This document shows positions 34,179-44,972 of a stretch of DNA of 64,000 bases, in pieces. Both the position numbers and the translations under genes were made by a program. Location of the stretch: assembly GCA_050485645.1 (NCBI GenBank), contig JBJHBT010000005.1:1-64000 (forward strand), read 5' to 3'. The notes beneath the pieces were generated by a model. It had not been told where the DNA came from and did not search any database. It was given only the letters and a program-made list of their open reading frames with translations. Within the stretch, counting starts at the first letter, position 1. Each line of letters begins with the position of its first letter. Source of the stretch: JBJHBP01 sp050485645. Lineage in GTDB: Bacteria; Pseudomonadota; Gammaproteobacteria; Steroidobacterales; Rariloculaceae.

Positions 34179-35146
34179 ACGATGCGTCGCAGCGTGCCGC
34201 CGCTCAGGTAGTCGGTGATGTTCTCGGCCGCCTGAACAAGCGCGCGCTGGCGCGCTTCAACGGCGGCCCACGCCACATGCGGCGTCACGATCAGGTTTGG
34301 GGGCGCTTCGGCCAGCAGCTGCAGGTACTGTCCCGAGGGTGGTTCTTCGGGCAATACGTCCAGCGCCGCTCCGGCCAGCTGCCCGCTGCGCAGCGCGGCC
34401 AGCAGCGCGGCAAAGTCGATCAGTCCACCCCGCGACGTATTGATCAGCAGCGCATCGGACTTCATGCGCGCCAGCTGTTCCGGCCCGACGAGATTCCGCG
34501 TGTCTTCCGTCATCGGGCAATGCAGGCTCAGGATGTCGACCTGACGCAGCAGCGTCTTGAACGGAATCCTTCCCTCGGGTACCTGGGACCGGCGTGTGCC
34601 GGGCCTGGCCGCAATCAGCACTTTCATGCCGAACTGTTCCGCCATCGTCGCGACCGCGCTGCCGATGCGGCCGTATCCGACGATGCCCAGCGTTCTGCCG
34701 GTGAGATCCCGCATCGGCTGATCGATCAGCGTGGTTGCACGGTTGCGCTGCCAGCCGCCGGACCTGACCAGTCTGTCGAAGGGCAGAATCTGCCGCGTGA
34801 GCGCCAGTATCAGCGCAAACACATGCTGCACGACCGAAGCTTCGCAGAAGTCCTGAACCTGCGTGACGACGATGCCCCTGTCGCGAGCCGCGGCCAGGTC
34901 GACATGCTCCACGGTGGGTCCGGCTATGACGACCAGTTCCAGTCCGGGTGACGAGTACAGAATCGGCCTGGACAGCCGCGTTCTGTGGACGATCGCCACC
35001 TGGCAGCCGCGCAGGCGGTCGGGCACGTCCTCGCCGGCGCTGTACGTGTAGTACTCCATCTGCAGGGTGCGGTCGAGAACCCGTGTGTCCACGTCCGGAC
35101 CGAGCGAGCCGAAGTCCAGGAATGCCCCATAGAGCCTGCGTCGCAT
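34175..35146 (-). CDS. D-isomer-specific 2-hydroxyacid dehydrogenase
   Basis: 323 residues. NAD(P)-dependent reductase of 2-oxoacids. Rossmann motif GIVGYGRIGSAVA at about residues 150-162; catalytic Arg in NTSRGGLID, Glu in LPEEPP, His in TPHVAW. Closest in general shape to glycerate dehydrogenase (HprA), but the substrate cannot be told from sequence alone. Its stop overlaps the stop of the ABC ATPase gene on the other strand. It starts 47 nt after the ppc stop on the same strand. Confidence 0.88.
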   Translation of the reverse strand: MRRRLYGAFLDFGSLGPDVDTRVLDRTLQMEYYTYSAGEDVPDRLRGCQVAIVHRTRLSRPILYSSPGLELVVIAGPTVEHVDLAAARDRGIVVTQVQDFCEASVVQHVFALILALTRQILPFDRLVRSGGWQRNRATTLIDQPMRDLTGRTLGIVGYGRIGSAVATMAEQFGMKVLIAARPGTRRSQVPEGRIPFKTLLRQVDILSLHCPMTEDTRNLVGPEQLARMKSDALLINTSRGGLIDFAALLAALRSGQLAGAALDVLPEEPPSGQYLQLLAEAPPNLIVTPHVAWAAVEARQRALVQAAENITDYLSGGTLRRIV

Positions 35147-35193
35147 CGCGGCAGCTTACACAGTCGAGGCCCTGCGGAAAACGGGACTGCGTC

Positions 35194-37941
35194 TCATCCG
35201 GTGTTCTGCATGGCGTGGGCGATGCCGTTGACGCTCACCATCAGCGCCTGGAGCATGGCATCGTCATTGCTTCCGGCACGTCGCCAGCGATCGAGCAGAT
35301 CCACCTGCAGCTGGCTCATCGGGTCGACGTACGGATTGCGCAGCCGTATGGCGCGATTCAGCGTGTCGGCGCGTTCCAGCAGCTCGTTCTGTCCGGTCAG
35401 TTCCAGCACCAGCGAGACACAGCGGTCGTATTCGCCGCGTATCATCGGAAAGAAGCGCTCATGCAGCGGACCGGCAAGCTCTGAGTAGCGTTCGGCGATG
35501 TCCAGATCCGCCTTGGCCAGCACCGATTCAACGTCGGAAACCAGTACGCGGAAGAAATACCAGTGTTCCAGCATCTCCTTCATGCGATCGACGCCGAACC
35601 GTTCCATGCCGTTGCCGATGCCGGCGGCGAAACCGTACCAGCCCGGCAGCATGCAGCGGTTCTGGGTCCATGCGAATACCCACGGAATCGCACGCATGTC
35701 TTCTATGGTTCGGCTGCCGGTGCGTGAAACCGGGCGCGAACCGATGTCCAGGCGCTCGATGACGTCGATGGGGGTGGCATTGCGGAAATAACGCAGAAAG
35801 TCCTCGGTGTCGTATACCAGCTGTTTGTAGGCACGCCGGCTGCTGTCGGCCACGCACTGCATCACCTCGATCCAGTCGGACTCGGAAGGATGCGGGTCCG
35901 GTGCGCGCGTGGTGACACGCAGCACGGCGCTCAGTGTCTGCTCCAGACTGCGTATTGCGATGCCGCGCAGGCCGTACTTGGCATTGATCATTTCACCCTG
36001 CTCGGTCATGCGTAGCCGGCCGGCCACCGCGCCGGGCGGTGCGGCGAGCACCGCTTCGTGCAGGCGTCCGCCGCCGCGGCTGACCGTGCCGCCGCGGCCG
36101 TGGAAAAGCGTGAGCCGTACGCCCAGATCGTCCATGGTCTTTACCAGTGCCTGCTGCGCGCGCTGCAGTGACCAGCGTGCCGATACCAGTCCGCCATCCT
36201 TGTTGCTGTCCGAATAGCCGACCATCACCACCTGGTGGTTGCCGCGGGCCTCAAGATGCTGGCAGTAGTAATCATCGGCAAGCAGCGTCTGCATGATGCG
36301 CGAGGCGTTGTCGAGGTCGTCGACGGTTTCGAACAGCGGCGCCACGTCCAGCGGCACGACACCGCCGCGCGGCCCCAGACCGCCCCATTTCGCCAGCAGC
36401 AGCACCGACAGCACGTCGTCGGGTCCGCGCGCCATGCTGATGATGTAGGGGCCTATCGCATGGGCACCGTACTTGCGCCGGCAATGGGCGATGGCCTGGA
36501 ACACGGCAAGTGTCCGCCGACCTTCCGAAGACAGGTCCGACTGCGGCGACTCGCGCCGCTCCAGCGCCTCCTTGAGCCGCGCGGTGCGGGCGCTGCTGCT
36601 CATGTCCAGCCAGCCGTCGATACTCAGCCCCTCGCCGATCACGCGGCGGTGCACCAGTGCGTTCTGGCGCACGTCCAGTGTCGCCATGTGGAAGCCGAAG
36701 GTCTGCGCACGGCGCAGCAGGCGCCTCACGGGAAACAGGCCCGCATTGCGTCCCTTGTTGGCGCGCAGGCTGTCGGCAATCAGCTCGATGTCGGCGATGA
36801 ATTCCTCCGGCGACTCGTACGGAAAGGCGGTGTCGTCGTAGGTGGCCTGGAGGCGCGCCTGGATCAGGCGCAGGAATACCCGGTACGGCATCCGGCGATG
36901 CCGCGCGGGTACGGCATGCGCGGCCTTCGGGAAATGCCCCGCATAGAGTGCCGTGCGGCGCGACAGTTCTTCGCTGATGCCGACACGGGTGTCACTCAGG
37001 CTGAGGTGGTCGGCCAGATTGCGGCATTCGCGGAAGTAGCGCTCCAGCGCCAGGGCACGGTGGCGGGCCAGCGTCTCGCGGATGCTCTTGGCGGTGACAT
37101 TGGGATTGCCGTCCATGTCGCCGCCCACCCACGACGAGAAGCGCAACAGGATGGGCAGGCGGATCAGGCTGCCGCCGTCGGGGAAGGTTGCGGCGAGCGC
37201 GTCCTCCAGCGCCTCGTAGAACGGCGGCACCATCCGGTACAGCACATCGGTGAGGAAGAACAGCACGTGTTCGGCCTCATCACCCAGCGCCATGCGTTCG
37301 CCGGGATGTTCCTCGGTCTGCCAGCCGGTAGTCATCTCCAGCCGGATCTGGCCCAGGGTCGACGCCGTTTCCTGCGGCGTCATGTAAGGGTCCAGCATCT
37401 GCACCAGGCTGCGGGCGATGTTCTGCTGCTTGCGCAGCAGCGTGCGGCGCGTCGCCTCGGTGGGGTGTGCGGTGAACACCGGCTCCACGGAAACCGAGTT
37501 CAGTGCGCGTTCGATCTCGTCCACACCAACGCCTTCGTCACGCAGCTTCTGCAGCACGTCGAGGAAGCCGAAAGGCTGATTGCTGCCCTCGTCGCGCAGG
37601 TAGGCACGGCGACGGCGTATGCGGTGCACCTTTTCGGCGATGTTGACCATCTGGAAGTACGTGGAGAACGCACGAATGAAATCACGCGCGGTGCTGGGCT
37701 GAAGCGCGGCGAGCAGGGTACGCATGGTCGCGAAGGCACCCTGTTCGCCTTCCCGATGGGCGATCGATGCCCGTCGAGCCGCCTCGACGAGGTCGAACAG
37801 CGCTTCGCCGCCCTGTTCGCGCACCAGCTCGCCGACAAGCTGCCCGAGGCGGTGCACGTCTTCGCGCAGCGCGCGGTCTTTTTCCGCGAACACGATGTGT
37901 TCACGCTGAATCGGAGTTGAACCCGATTTGCTGCCTGGCAT
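35194..37941 (-). CDS. ppc: Phosphoenolpyruvate carboxylase
   Basis: 915 residues. Carboxylates PEP to oxaloacetate, refilling the TCA cycle. Catalytic motifs: FTAHPTEATRRT with the essential His, GYSDSNKDGG, and FHGRGGTVSRGGG with the mobile Arg loop; C-terminal QNTG as in nearly all bacterial PEPC. The ATG at 37941 has GGAGA about 8 nt upstream; the frame is open 63 codons further upstream, but that part is unlike the family and overlaps the trp promoter region. Confidence 0.95.
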   Translation of the reverse strand: MPGSKSGSTPIQREHIVFAEKDRALREDVHRLGQLVGELVREQGGEALFDLVEAARRASIAHREGEQGAFATMRTLLAALQPSTARDFIRAFSTYFQMVNIAEKVHRIRRRRAYLRDEGSNQPFGFLDVLQKLRDEGVGVDEIERALNSVSVEPVFTAHPTEATRRTLLRKQQNIARSLVQMLDPYMTPQETASTLGQIRLEMTTGWQTEEHPGERMALGDEAEHVLFFLTDVLYRMVPPFYEALEDALAATFPDGGSLIRLPILLRFSSWVGGDMDGNPNVTAKSIRETLARHRALALERYFRECRNLADHLSLSDTRVGISEELSRRTALYAGHFPKAAHAVPARHRRMPYRVFLRLIQARLQATYDDTAFPYESPEEFIADIELIADSLRANKGRNAGLFPVRRLLRRAQTFGFHMATLDVRQNALVHRRVIGEGLSIDGWLDMSSSARTARLKEALERRESPQSDLSSEGRRTLAVFQAIAHCRRKYGAHAIGPYIISMARGPDDVLSVLLLAKWGGLGPRGGVVPLDVAPLFETVDDLDNASRIMQTLLADDYYCQHLEARGNHQVVMVGYSDSNKDGGLVSARWSLQRAQQALVKTMDDLGVRLTLFHGRGGTVSRGGGRLHEAVLAAPPGAVAGRLRMTEQGEMINAKYGLRGIAIRSLEQTLSAVLRVTTRAPDPHPSESDWIEVMQCVADSSRRAYKQLVYDTEDFLRYFRNATPIDVIERLDIGSRPVSRTGSRTIEDMRAIPWVFAWTQNRCMLPGWYGFAAGIGNGMERFGVDRMKEMLEHWYFFRVLVSDVESVLAKADLDIAERYSELAGPLHERFFPMIRGEYDRCVSLVLELTGQNELLERADTLNRAIRLRNPYVDPMSQLQVDLLDRWRRAGSNDDAMLQALMVSVNGIAHAMQNTG

Positions 37942-38074
37942 TGATGGTTCTCCGGGACACCTGTTCGCGGTGTCAGTCGGCACTGATCCCTGTGGCCGGA
38001 CAGCCAAGCCTCCGCGCGCACCGGCGGATCTGTCAAGCCCGGTGCGCGAACCGGTTCGCCTGTGCGCCGCGCGC
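37942..38074. other. Intergenic region between divergent ppc and trp
   Basis: Together with the trp leader this gap is about 400 nt. This ppc-proximal part holds the ppc ribosome-binding site; no clear ppc promoter hexamers or operator were identified, and no TrpR operator was recognised. Confidence 0.4.
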
Positions 38075-38103
38075 TTGACCGCGGCAGGAGCCACGGACAT
38101 ACT
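38075..38103 (+). promoter_or_regulatory. trp operon promoter
   Basis: TTGACC (38075-38080), a 17-nt spacer and CATACT (38098-38103). The -35 matches the consensus in five of six positions and the spacing is ideal. The predicted start at 38110-38111 lies only 1-2 nt before the leader-peptide ATG at 38112, which would make the leader mRNA essentially leaderless and explains why no Shine-Dalgarno is found. Confidence 0.6.
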
Positions 38104-38111
38104 TTCCAGCG

Positions 38112-38198
38112 ATGAGCGCGCAACCCGCAATTGGCCCGGCAGTTTACGATTCCACGCATCGCTGGTGGCGCAGCCGCCTGCGCATACGAAGAGGGTAA
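38112..38198 (+). CDS. trpL: trp operon leader peptide (28 aa, tandem Trp codons)
   Basis: ATG at 38112 to TAA at 38196-38198, encoding 28 residues with Trp18-Trp19 (TGG TGG at 38163-38168) followed by Arg-rich residues. It sits between the promoter and a hairpin with a U-tract, upstream of trpE. No Shine-Dalgarno is present; translation would start at or near the 5' end. Ribosome stalling at the two Trp codons leaves the segment 38187-38196 free to pair with the terminator's left arm, as in classical attenuation. Confidence 0.75.
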   Translation: MSAQPAIGPAVYDSTHRWWRSRLRIRRG

Positions 38199-38279
38199 AG
38201 CGCGCCTACACGGGATCCGGAACATCCGTCTCGACCACATCGCAGACCCATCTTCGCGCAACGGAGATGGGTTTTTTTG
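38187..38279 (+). terminator. trp attenuator with alternative antiterminator
   Basis: Terminator: ACCCATCT (38246-38253) pairs with AGATGGGT (38265-38272) and is followed by a run of U's to 38278. Antiterminator: CGAAGAGGGT (38187-38196) pairs with ACCCATCTTCG (38246-38256) with one bulged A. The upstream arm overlaps the leader stop codon, so a ribosome finishing the peptide blocks the antiterminator and favours termination, while one stalled at Trp18-19 permits it. Confidence 0.8.
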
Positions 38280-38342
38280 TTTTCGGGGCGGGAATTCGCC
38301 GACAGGGCGATTCGCGAAAGACGACCCGCGGGACATGAACAG

Positions 38343-39727
<1,385 letters not shown>

Positions 39728-39731
<4 letters not shown>

Positions 39732-40393
39732 GCGTTCGGCTGCTGCTGATCGACAATTACGATTCGTTCACTTACAACCTGGTGCAGGCATTTCTGGTGC
39801 TGGGGGCGGACGTGATCGTGTATCGCAACGATGCGATCAGCGTTGCCGAAGCGCAGGCGCTGGCGCCCACGCATCTGGTGATTTCCCCGGGGCCTGGCCG
39901 GCCCGCCGATGCCGGTGTCTCGCTGGACATGATCCGGGCGTTTGCCGGGCAGGTGCCGGTGCTGGGCGTCTGCCTGGGTCACCAGAGCATCGTCGAGGCC
40001 TTCGGTGGCGTGGTGGTGTCGGCGGCGGAACTGATGCACGGCAAAACCTCGCTGGTGCATCACGACGGCGAGGGCCTGTTCCGCGGTCTGCCCGATCCCT
40101 GTGAGGTGGGTCGCTATCACTCGCTGGCCGCGCAGCGCGATCGCGTGCCGGATACGCTGGTCGTCACCGCACGCACCGAAGCCGGTGAGATCATGGGGGT
40201 GCGTCACCGTGAACATGCGGTGGCGGGTGTGCAGTTTCACCCCGAGAGCGTGCTTTCGCCGGACGGGCCACGGCTGCTGGCCAATTTTCTCTATCCGGAT
40301 GAGTCGCATGATCCGGATGCGACGCGGGATGCGGGACAAACTCCGGCACGCAGCCCGGGCCGCCTGCTGATGGCCGATGAGGTGACGCGATGA
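39728..40393 (+). CDS. trpG: Anthranilate synthase component II (glutamine amidotransferase)
   Basis: 221 residues. Class I amidotransferase that releases ammonia from glutamine for TrpE. The nucleophile Cys is in LGVCLGHQSI, the catalytic His-Glu in VQFHPESVL; N-terminal IDNYDSFTYNLVQ. Unfused to trpE or trpD. The C-terminus has an extra tail of about 25 residues (ATRDAGQTPARSPGRLL). GTG start overlapping trpE; stop overlapping the trpD ATG. Confidence 0.95.
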
Positions 40394-41433
40394 GTTCGGA
40401 ACGACGCGACAGCACCGTGTCAGGTTCAGCGCTGCTGGAGCGCCTGCTGTGCGGCACGGATCTGGAAGAGGCGCAGGCGGCGGAACTGCTGCGGGCGATG
40501 GCCGGTGGAAGTCTGGCGCCGGCACTGGCTGGCGCGATACTGGCGGCGTTGCGCGCCAAGGGTGAGCAGCCGGCCGAGATCCGGGGCTTTGCCACCGCGA
40601 TGCGGGCGCTGGCACGGCGGCCGGAGATTCCGCCCGGCCAGCTGTGCGTGGATATCGTCGGTACCGGTGGCGACGGCTCGGGCAGTCTGAATCTGTCCAC
40701 GGGCGCGGCACTGCTGGCCGCTGCCGCCGGCGTGCCGGTGGTCAAGCACGGCAACCGCTCGGTATCCAGTCGCTGCGGCAGTGCCGATGTGCTCGCTGCG
40801 TTGGGCCTGCCGCTGCCGCTGGATGAGCAGCAGGCCGGCAGGGCCTTCGCCAGCCTGGGTTTTACTTTCCTGTTCGCTCCGCATTATCACCCGGCGATGA
40901 AAGAGATCGCGCCGGTGCGCGCGGCGCTGGGTGTGCGCACGGTATTCAACATCCTCGGGCCGCTGACGAACCCTGCCGCACCGCCGTTTCTCGTGGTCGG
41001 CGCGTTCAGTGAGGCCGTGGCGTCACTGATGGCCAGAACGCTGGCGGGCATGCCGATCCGGCGTGCGTTCGTGATCCACGGCGAGGGCGGCTGGGATGAG
41101 GCGACACCGGCGGGTCCCTTCGTCCGTTTCGATGTACGCGATGGCGACGTACAGCGCGTCGTTCGCGATCCATCCGACTACGGCGTCGCTCGCTGCGCGC
41201 TCGAGGATCTGCACGGCGGTGACGCCGAGCTCAACGCGGCGCGGCTGCGCGCTGCGCTGAACGGCCAGGACACGCAGGCGCATCGCGACGCGCTGGTGTT
41301 GGCGGCTGCGCTGGCACTGGAAGTGACCGGCTCGACGCCCGACCCGCGTGAGGCGGCGAATCGCGCCCGTCAGGCCATCGACAGCGGCGCCGCCGGGCAG
41401 CTGGTGGCCCGGCTGCCGGCGGCCGCCGGGTAG
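40390..41433 (+). CDS. trpD: Anthranilate phosphoribosyltransferase
   Basis: 347 residues. Joins anthranilate to PRPP. PRPP-binding GTGGDGSGSLNLSTG, then VKHGNRSVSSRCGSADVLAALG, and FLFAPHYHPAMKEIAPVRAALGVRTVFNILGPLTNP. Second metal site region WDEATPAGP: the family usually has LDE here, and the acidic pair is kept. ATGA overlap with trpG; trpC starts 6 nt downstream. Confidence 0.95.
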   Translation: MSSERRDSTVSGSALLERLLCGTDLEEAQAAELLRAMAGGSLAPALAGAILAALRAKGEQPAEIRGFATAMRALARRPEIPPGQLCVDIVGTGGDGSGSLNLSTGAALLAAAAGVPVVKHGNRSVSSRCGSADVLAALGLPLPLDEQQAGRAFASLGFTFLFAPHYHPAMKEIAPVRAALGVRTVFNILGPLTNPAAPPFLVVGAFSEAVASLMARTLAGMPIRRAFVIHGEGGWDEATPAGPFVRFDVRDGDVQRVVRDPSDYGVARCALEDLHGGDAELNAARLRAALNGQDTQAHRDALVLAAALALEVTGSTPDPREAANRARQAIDSGAAGQLVARLPAAAG

Positions 41434-41439
41434 GCGCGC

Positions 41440-42297
41440 GTGAGCCCCGGGACATTTCTGCAGCGCATGGCACAGGGCAGCCGTGCGCGCGTGCGCGCCG
41501 CGCGCGCGCATGAGGCCGAGGCTGCGCTGTCGGCGCGCGCCGTCGACACGCCGCCGCCGCCGCCGCTGATACTGGGCGAGTTCGACCTGATCGCGGAACT
41601 CAAGCTGCGCTCTCCGGCGGCCGGGCAGCTGGCAGCGGGCAGCTTCGATCGCGATGCGCAGATCGAAGCTTACGCCCGCGCCGGCGCGGCGGCCGTATCC
41701 GTGCTGACGGAGCCTGATGAATTCCGGGGCAGTCTCGATCACCTGCGTGAAGCGGCCGCGCTGCTCGCACCGCATCAGGTGCCGGTGATGCGCAAGGATT
41801 TCCTCACCGATCCCTACCAGGTGCTGGAAGCCCGCGCCGCGGGTGCCGGCGGTGTGCTGATCATCGTTGCGATGCTCGACGACGGCGAGATTGCGGAACT
41901 GCTCGCGGCGGCACGCGATTGCGGCCTGTTCGCGCTGCTGGAGGCATTCGACCGCGACGACCTGGAACGCATTGCGAAGCTGGCCGATGCGGGCGGCACG
42001 TATCCGGCAGGTCTTCTCGTCGGCGTGAACTGTCGCGATCTCAAGGATCTCAGTGTCAGCTTCGACCGTTTTGCGACGCTGGCCCCGCATCTGCCGCCCG
42101 ATCTGCCGGCCGTGGCCGAGAGTGGTGTACGTGGCGCCGACGACATCCGCACGGTGGCCGGACTGGGCTACCGCCTGGCGCTGGTAGGTTCGGCGCTGAT
42201 GCGACAGGCGGACCCGGCCGCCGCGGCAGCTGGGCTGATCGCGGCCGGGCGTGATGATTCGGTGCGCCGTATCGGCAAGGGGGCGCAGTGTTTGTAA
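41440..42297 (+). CDS. trpC: Indole-3-glycerol phosphate synthase
   Basis: 285 residues, TIM barrel. Closes the indole ring. Catalytic residues present: Glu and Lys in AELKLRSP, Lys in MRKDF, Glu in LLEAF, Asn in VNCRDL, Glu in AESGV. Motifs are somewhat divergent from the usual IAEIKKASPS and NNRNL forms. The N-terminal part is Ala/Arg rich and has a run of prolines (PPPPPLIL). GTG start; overlaps trpF by 10 nt. Not fused to trpF, unlike in E. coli. Confidence 0.93.
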   Translation: MSPGTFLQRMAQGSRARVRAARAHEAEAALSARAVDTPPPPPLILGEFDLIAELKLRSPAAGQLAAGSFDRDAQIEAYARAGAAAVSVLTEPDEFRGSLDHLREAAALLAPHQVPVMRKDFLTDPYQVLEARAAGAGGVLIIVAMLDDGEIAELLAAARDCGLFALLEAFDRDDLERIAKLADAGGTYPAGLLVGVNCRDLKDLSVSFDRFATLAPHLPPDLPAVAESGVRGADDIRTVAGLGYRLALVGSALMRQADPAAAAAGLIAAGRDDSVRRIGKGAQCL

Positions 42298-42881
42298 AGA
42301 TCTGCGGGCTGCGCACACCGGAATCGCTGAAGGCCGCCGTGGCGGCAGGCGCCGATGCCGTCGGCTTCGTGTTTGCACCGTCGCCGCGTCGCGTTACGCC
42401 CGCAGAGGCGCGCGGGCTGTGTGCGGGATTGCCTGCTCACGTCGTCCGTGTGGCCGTGATGCGGCATCCGGCGATCGATGAGTGGCAGACGGTGCTGAAG
42501 GAGTTTGCGCCGGACTGGCTGCAGACCGATGCGGCGGATTTCGCTGCCATCGATCTGCCATCCGGCTGTGAGGCATTGCCCGTGTATCGTAACGACGCGG
42601 TGCCCGAAGCCGATGCGCTGCCACCGCGGCTGCTGTTCGAAGGCGCGGTCAGCGGCAGTGGTCGGGTCGCGGACTGGGAACAGGCGGCGTCCGTTGCGGC
42701 CGCCACATCGCTGATGCTGGCAGGTGGCCTCACTGCCGACAATGTGGTCGACGCGATCCGCGTCGTCAGACCCTGGGGTGTGGATGTGTCCAGTGGCGTT
42801 GAACGTGAGCGCGGCCACAAGGATACCGGATTGATGGAGACGTTCATTGCCCGCGTACGGACATTGGAGACAGCAGCATGA
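42288..42881 (+). CDS. trpF: Phosphoribosylanthranilate isomerase
   Basis: 197 residues, TIM barrel. Amadori rearrangement of phosphoribosylanthranilate. Catalytic Cys in KICGLRTPE and Asp in WGVDVSSGVE; phosphate site LAGGLTADNV. GTG start lies inside trpC; stop overlaps trpB start (ATGA). Confidence 0.94.
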   Translation: MFVKICGLRTPESLKAAVAAGADAVGFVFAPSPRRVTPAEARGLCAGLPAHVVRVAVMRHPAIDEWQTVLKEFAPDWLQTDAADFAAIDLPSGCEALPVYRNDAVPEADALPPRLLFEGAVSGSGRVADWEQAASVAAATSLMLAGGLTADNVVDAIRVVRPWGVDVSSGVERERGHKDTGLMETFIARVRTLETAA

Positions 42882-44146
42882 AATCACACAGCACCGGCGC
42901 GGCCGCGACGGATCAGGACAGCGAGCGCCTGCTCGACGAGCTGATCGCCGGCCGGCTGCCCGATGAGAACGGCCGCTTCGGCCCTTTTGGCGGGCGTTAC
43001 GTACCGGAAACCCTGATCCCGGCCATCAACCGGCTGGTGGAAGGCGTACACGACATCCTGCCGTCCGCGGATTTTCAGGCCGCTCTTCGACAGGAACTGA
43101 CCAGCTGGGTAGGTCGGCCCACTGCGCTGACGCGCGCGCGGCGGCTCGGCGAGCGCTGGGGCGCCGATGTGTGGCTGAAACGTGAGGATCTGGCCCACAC
43201 CGGCGCGCACAAGATCAACAACACCATCGGCCAGGCGCTGCTGGCAAAGCAGCTCGGCGCGAAGCGGGTGGTGGCCGAGACCGGCGCCGGCCAGCATGGC
43301 GTGGCGTCGGCGGCTGCCTGCGCGCGCATCGGGCTGCCGTGCACGGTGTACATGGGCGAGGTCGACGTGCAGCGGCAGGCGCCGAATGTCGATCGCATGC
43401 GCCGGCTTGGTGCCGAGGTCGTCGCGGTCACCACCGGTGATCGCACGCTGCGCGCGGCGATCGACGAGGCTATTCGCGACTGGGTGTCCGATCCCGAGGG
43501 CACCTACTATCTGCTCGGTTCGGCCATCGGCCCACATCCCTATCCGTATCTGGTACGTGAGCTGCAGGCGGTGATCGGTCGCGAGGCGCGTGCGCAGCTG
43601 CTGGAGCAGGGCGGGCTGCCGGACGCCGTGTTTGCATGTGTTGGCGGTGGCTCGAACGCGATCGGTATTTTCCACGGTTTCCTCGCCGATCGTGAGGTGC
43701 AGCTGATCGGTGTTGAGGCTGGCGGCTGCGGCAGCGCGCTGGGCCAGCACTCGGCCACGCTCGCGGCCGGCAGGCCGGGTGTGCTTCACGGCACGTACAC
43801 CATGCTGCTGTATGACGATGGCGGACAGATCCAGGAGACGCACTCGGTGTCCGCCGGCCTGGACTATCCGGGTGTGGGACCCGAGCACGCACTGCTCAAG
43901 GTCACCGGCAGGGCGCAGTACGTCACGGCGAGCGACGATGAAGCGCTGCAGGCACTGGGTGAATGCTGTGCACTGGAGGGCATATTGCCGGCACTGGAGT
44001 CCTCGCATGCACTGGCCGGCGCGCGCCGCTGGGCGCGGGAGTTCACAGGCAGGGGTACGCCGCGGGTGCTGATCGGTCTGTCCGGGCGCGGCGACAAGGA
44101 CATGCCGATACTGAGCCGGTATCCGATAACGGGAGTGCAGCCATGA
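42878..44146 (+). CDS. trpB: Tryptophan synthase beta chain
   Basis: 422 residues. PLP enzyme that condenses indole with serine. PLP Lys in HTGAHKINN, phosphate-binding GGGSNAIGIF, and FGGRYVPETL near the N-terminus mark TrpB1. Slightly longer than usual owing to an N-terminal extension of about 25 residues. 4-nt overlaps with trpF and trpA. Confidence 0.96.
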   Translation: MKSHSTGAAATDQDSERLLDELIAGRLPDENGRFGPFGGRYVPETLIPAINRLVEGVHDILPSADFQAALRQELTSWVGRPTALTRARRLGERWGADVWLKREDLAHTGAHKINNTIGQALLAKQLGAKRVVAETGAGQHGVASAAACARIGLPCTVYMGEVDVQRQAPNVDRMRRLGAEVVAVTTGDRTLRAAIDEAIRDWVSDPEGTYYLLGSAIGPHPYPYLVRELQAVIGREARAQLLEQGGLPDAVFACVGGGSNAIGIFHGFLADREVQLIGVEAGGCGSALGQHSATLAAGRPGVLHGTYTMLLYDDGGQIQETHSVSAGLDYPGVGPEHALLKVTGRAQYVTASDDEALQALGECCALEGILPALESSHALAGARRWAREFTGRGTPRVLIGLSGRGDKDMPILSRYPITGVQP

Positions 44147-44925
44147 GTGACGCGATCGCGGCACGCGAGCGTCTGCGTCAGGCGATAGAGAGTGCCGAAG
44201 GTCCGGCGCTGGTGTCGTTCGTGACCGCCGGTTTTCCGGATCGCGAAGGATTCGCGACAACGCTGCGAGCGGTGGCCGAGGTCTCCGATGCGGTGGAACT
44301 CGGCGTGCCGTTCAGTGACCCGATGGCGGATGGCGTGACGATCCAGCGCTCCAGCCGGCAGGCGATCGCGAATGGCGTGACGCTGGAATGGATACTGGAA
44401 CTGCTGGCGTGCGAACGCCACCGCCTCGCCGCGCCGGTGTTGCTGTTCAGTTACCTGAACCCGCTGTTGGTGTATGGCTTCGAGCGACTGGCCGATCGTG
44501 CCGCCGAGGTTGGCGTCACCGGCTTCATCGTGCCTGATCTGCCCTACGAGGAAAGCGCGCCGTTTCGGGCCACGATCGCGCCGCGGGGGCTGGCCCTGGT
44601 GCAGCTCGTTACGCCAGCCACGCCCGAGCCGCGTCTGAAGATGTTGTGCGAGGCCAGCGAAGGATTCGTCTACGCAGTGACACGAACCGGCATCACCGGC
44701 GGACAGCAGGGACTGCCCCCTGAGCTGGCCGGCTACCTGCGGCGCGTGAAGGCGGCATCGGCGCTGCCGGTATGCGCGGGATTCGGCGTGCGCGAAGCAG
44801 CACAGGTGGAGCTCATCGGCCGTCACGCCGATGGCGTCATCGTCGGCTCGGCGCTGGTCGAAGTACTGGAACGCGGCGAGGATCCGGCCGCGTTCCTGCG
44901 CGCCTTGAAACCCGCCGTCACGTAG
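44143..44925 (+). CDS. trpA: Tryptophan synthase alpha chain
   Basis: 260 residues, TIM barrel. Releases indole from indole-3-glycerol phosphate and channels it to TrpB. Catalytic Glu in VELGVPFSDP and Asp in SDPMADG are present. The loop usually read as DPLADGPTIQ is DPMADGVTIQ here, losing a conserved Pro. The ATG at 44143 overlaps the trpB stop; the frame is open further upstream but inside trpB. Last gene of trpEGDCFBA. Confidence 0.95.
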   Translation: MSDAIAARERLRQAIESAEGPALVSFVTAGFPDREGFATTLRAVAEVSDAVELGVPFSDPMADGVTIQRSSRQAIANGVTLEWILELLACERHRLAAPVLLFSYLNPLLVYGFERLADRAAEVGVTGFIVPDLPYEESAPFRATIAPRGLALVQLVTPATPEPRLKMLCEASEGFVYAVTRTGITGGQQGLPPELAGYLRRVKAASALPVCAGFGVREAAQVELIGRHADGVIVGSALVEVLERGEDPAAFLRALKPAVT

Positions 44926-44972
44926 CGCCGGCGTGACCACTGTCAGGCCATTGGAACAGCCGGAATAGAAGG

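Noticed and set aside
44917..44937. Hairpin GTCACG/CGTGAC overlapping the trpA stop as a terminator
   Set aside because: Short 6-bp stem, no U-tract; not enough to call a terminator.
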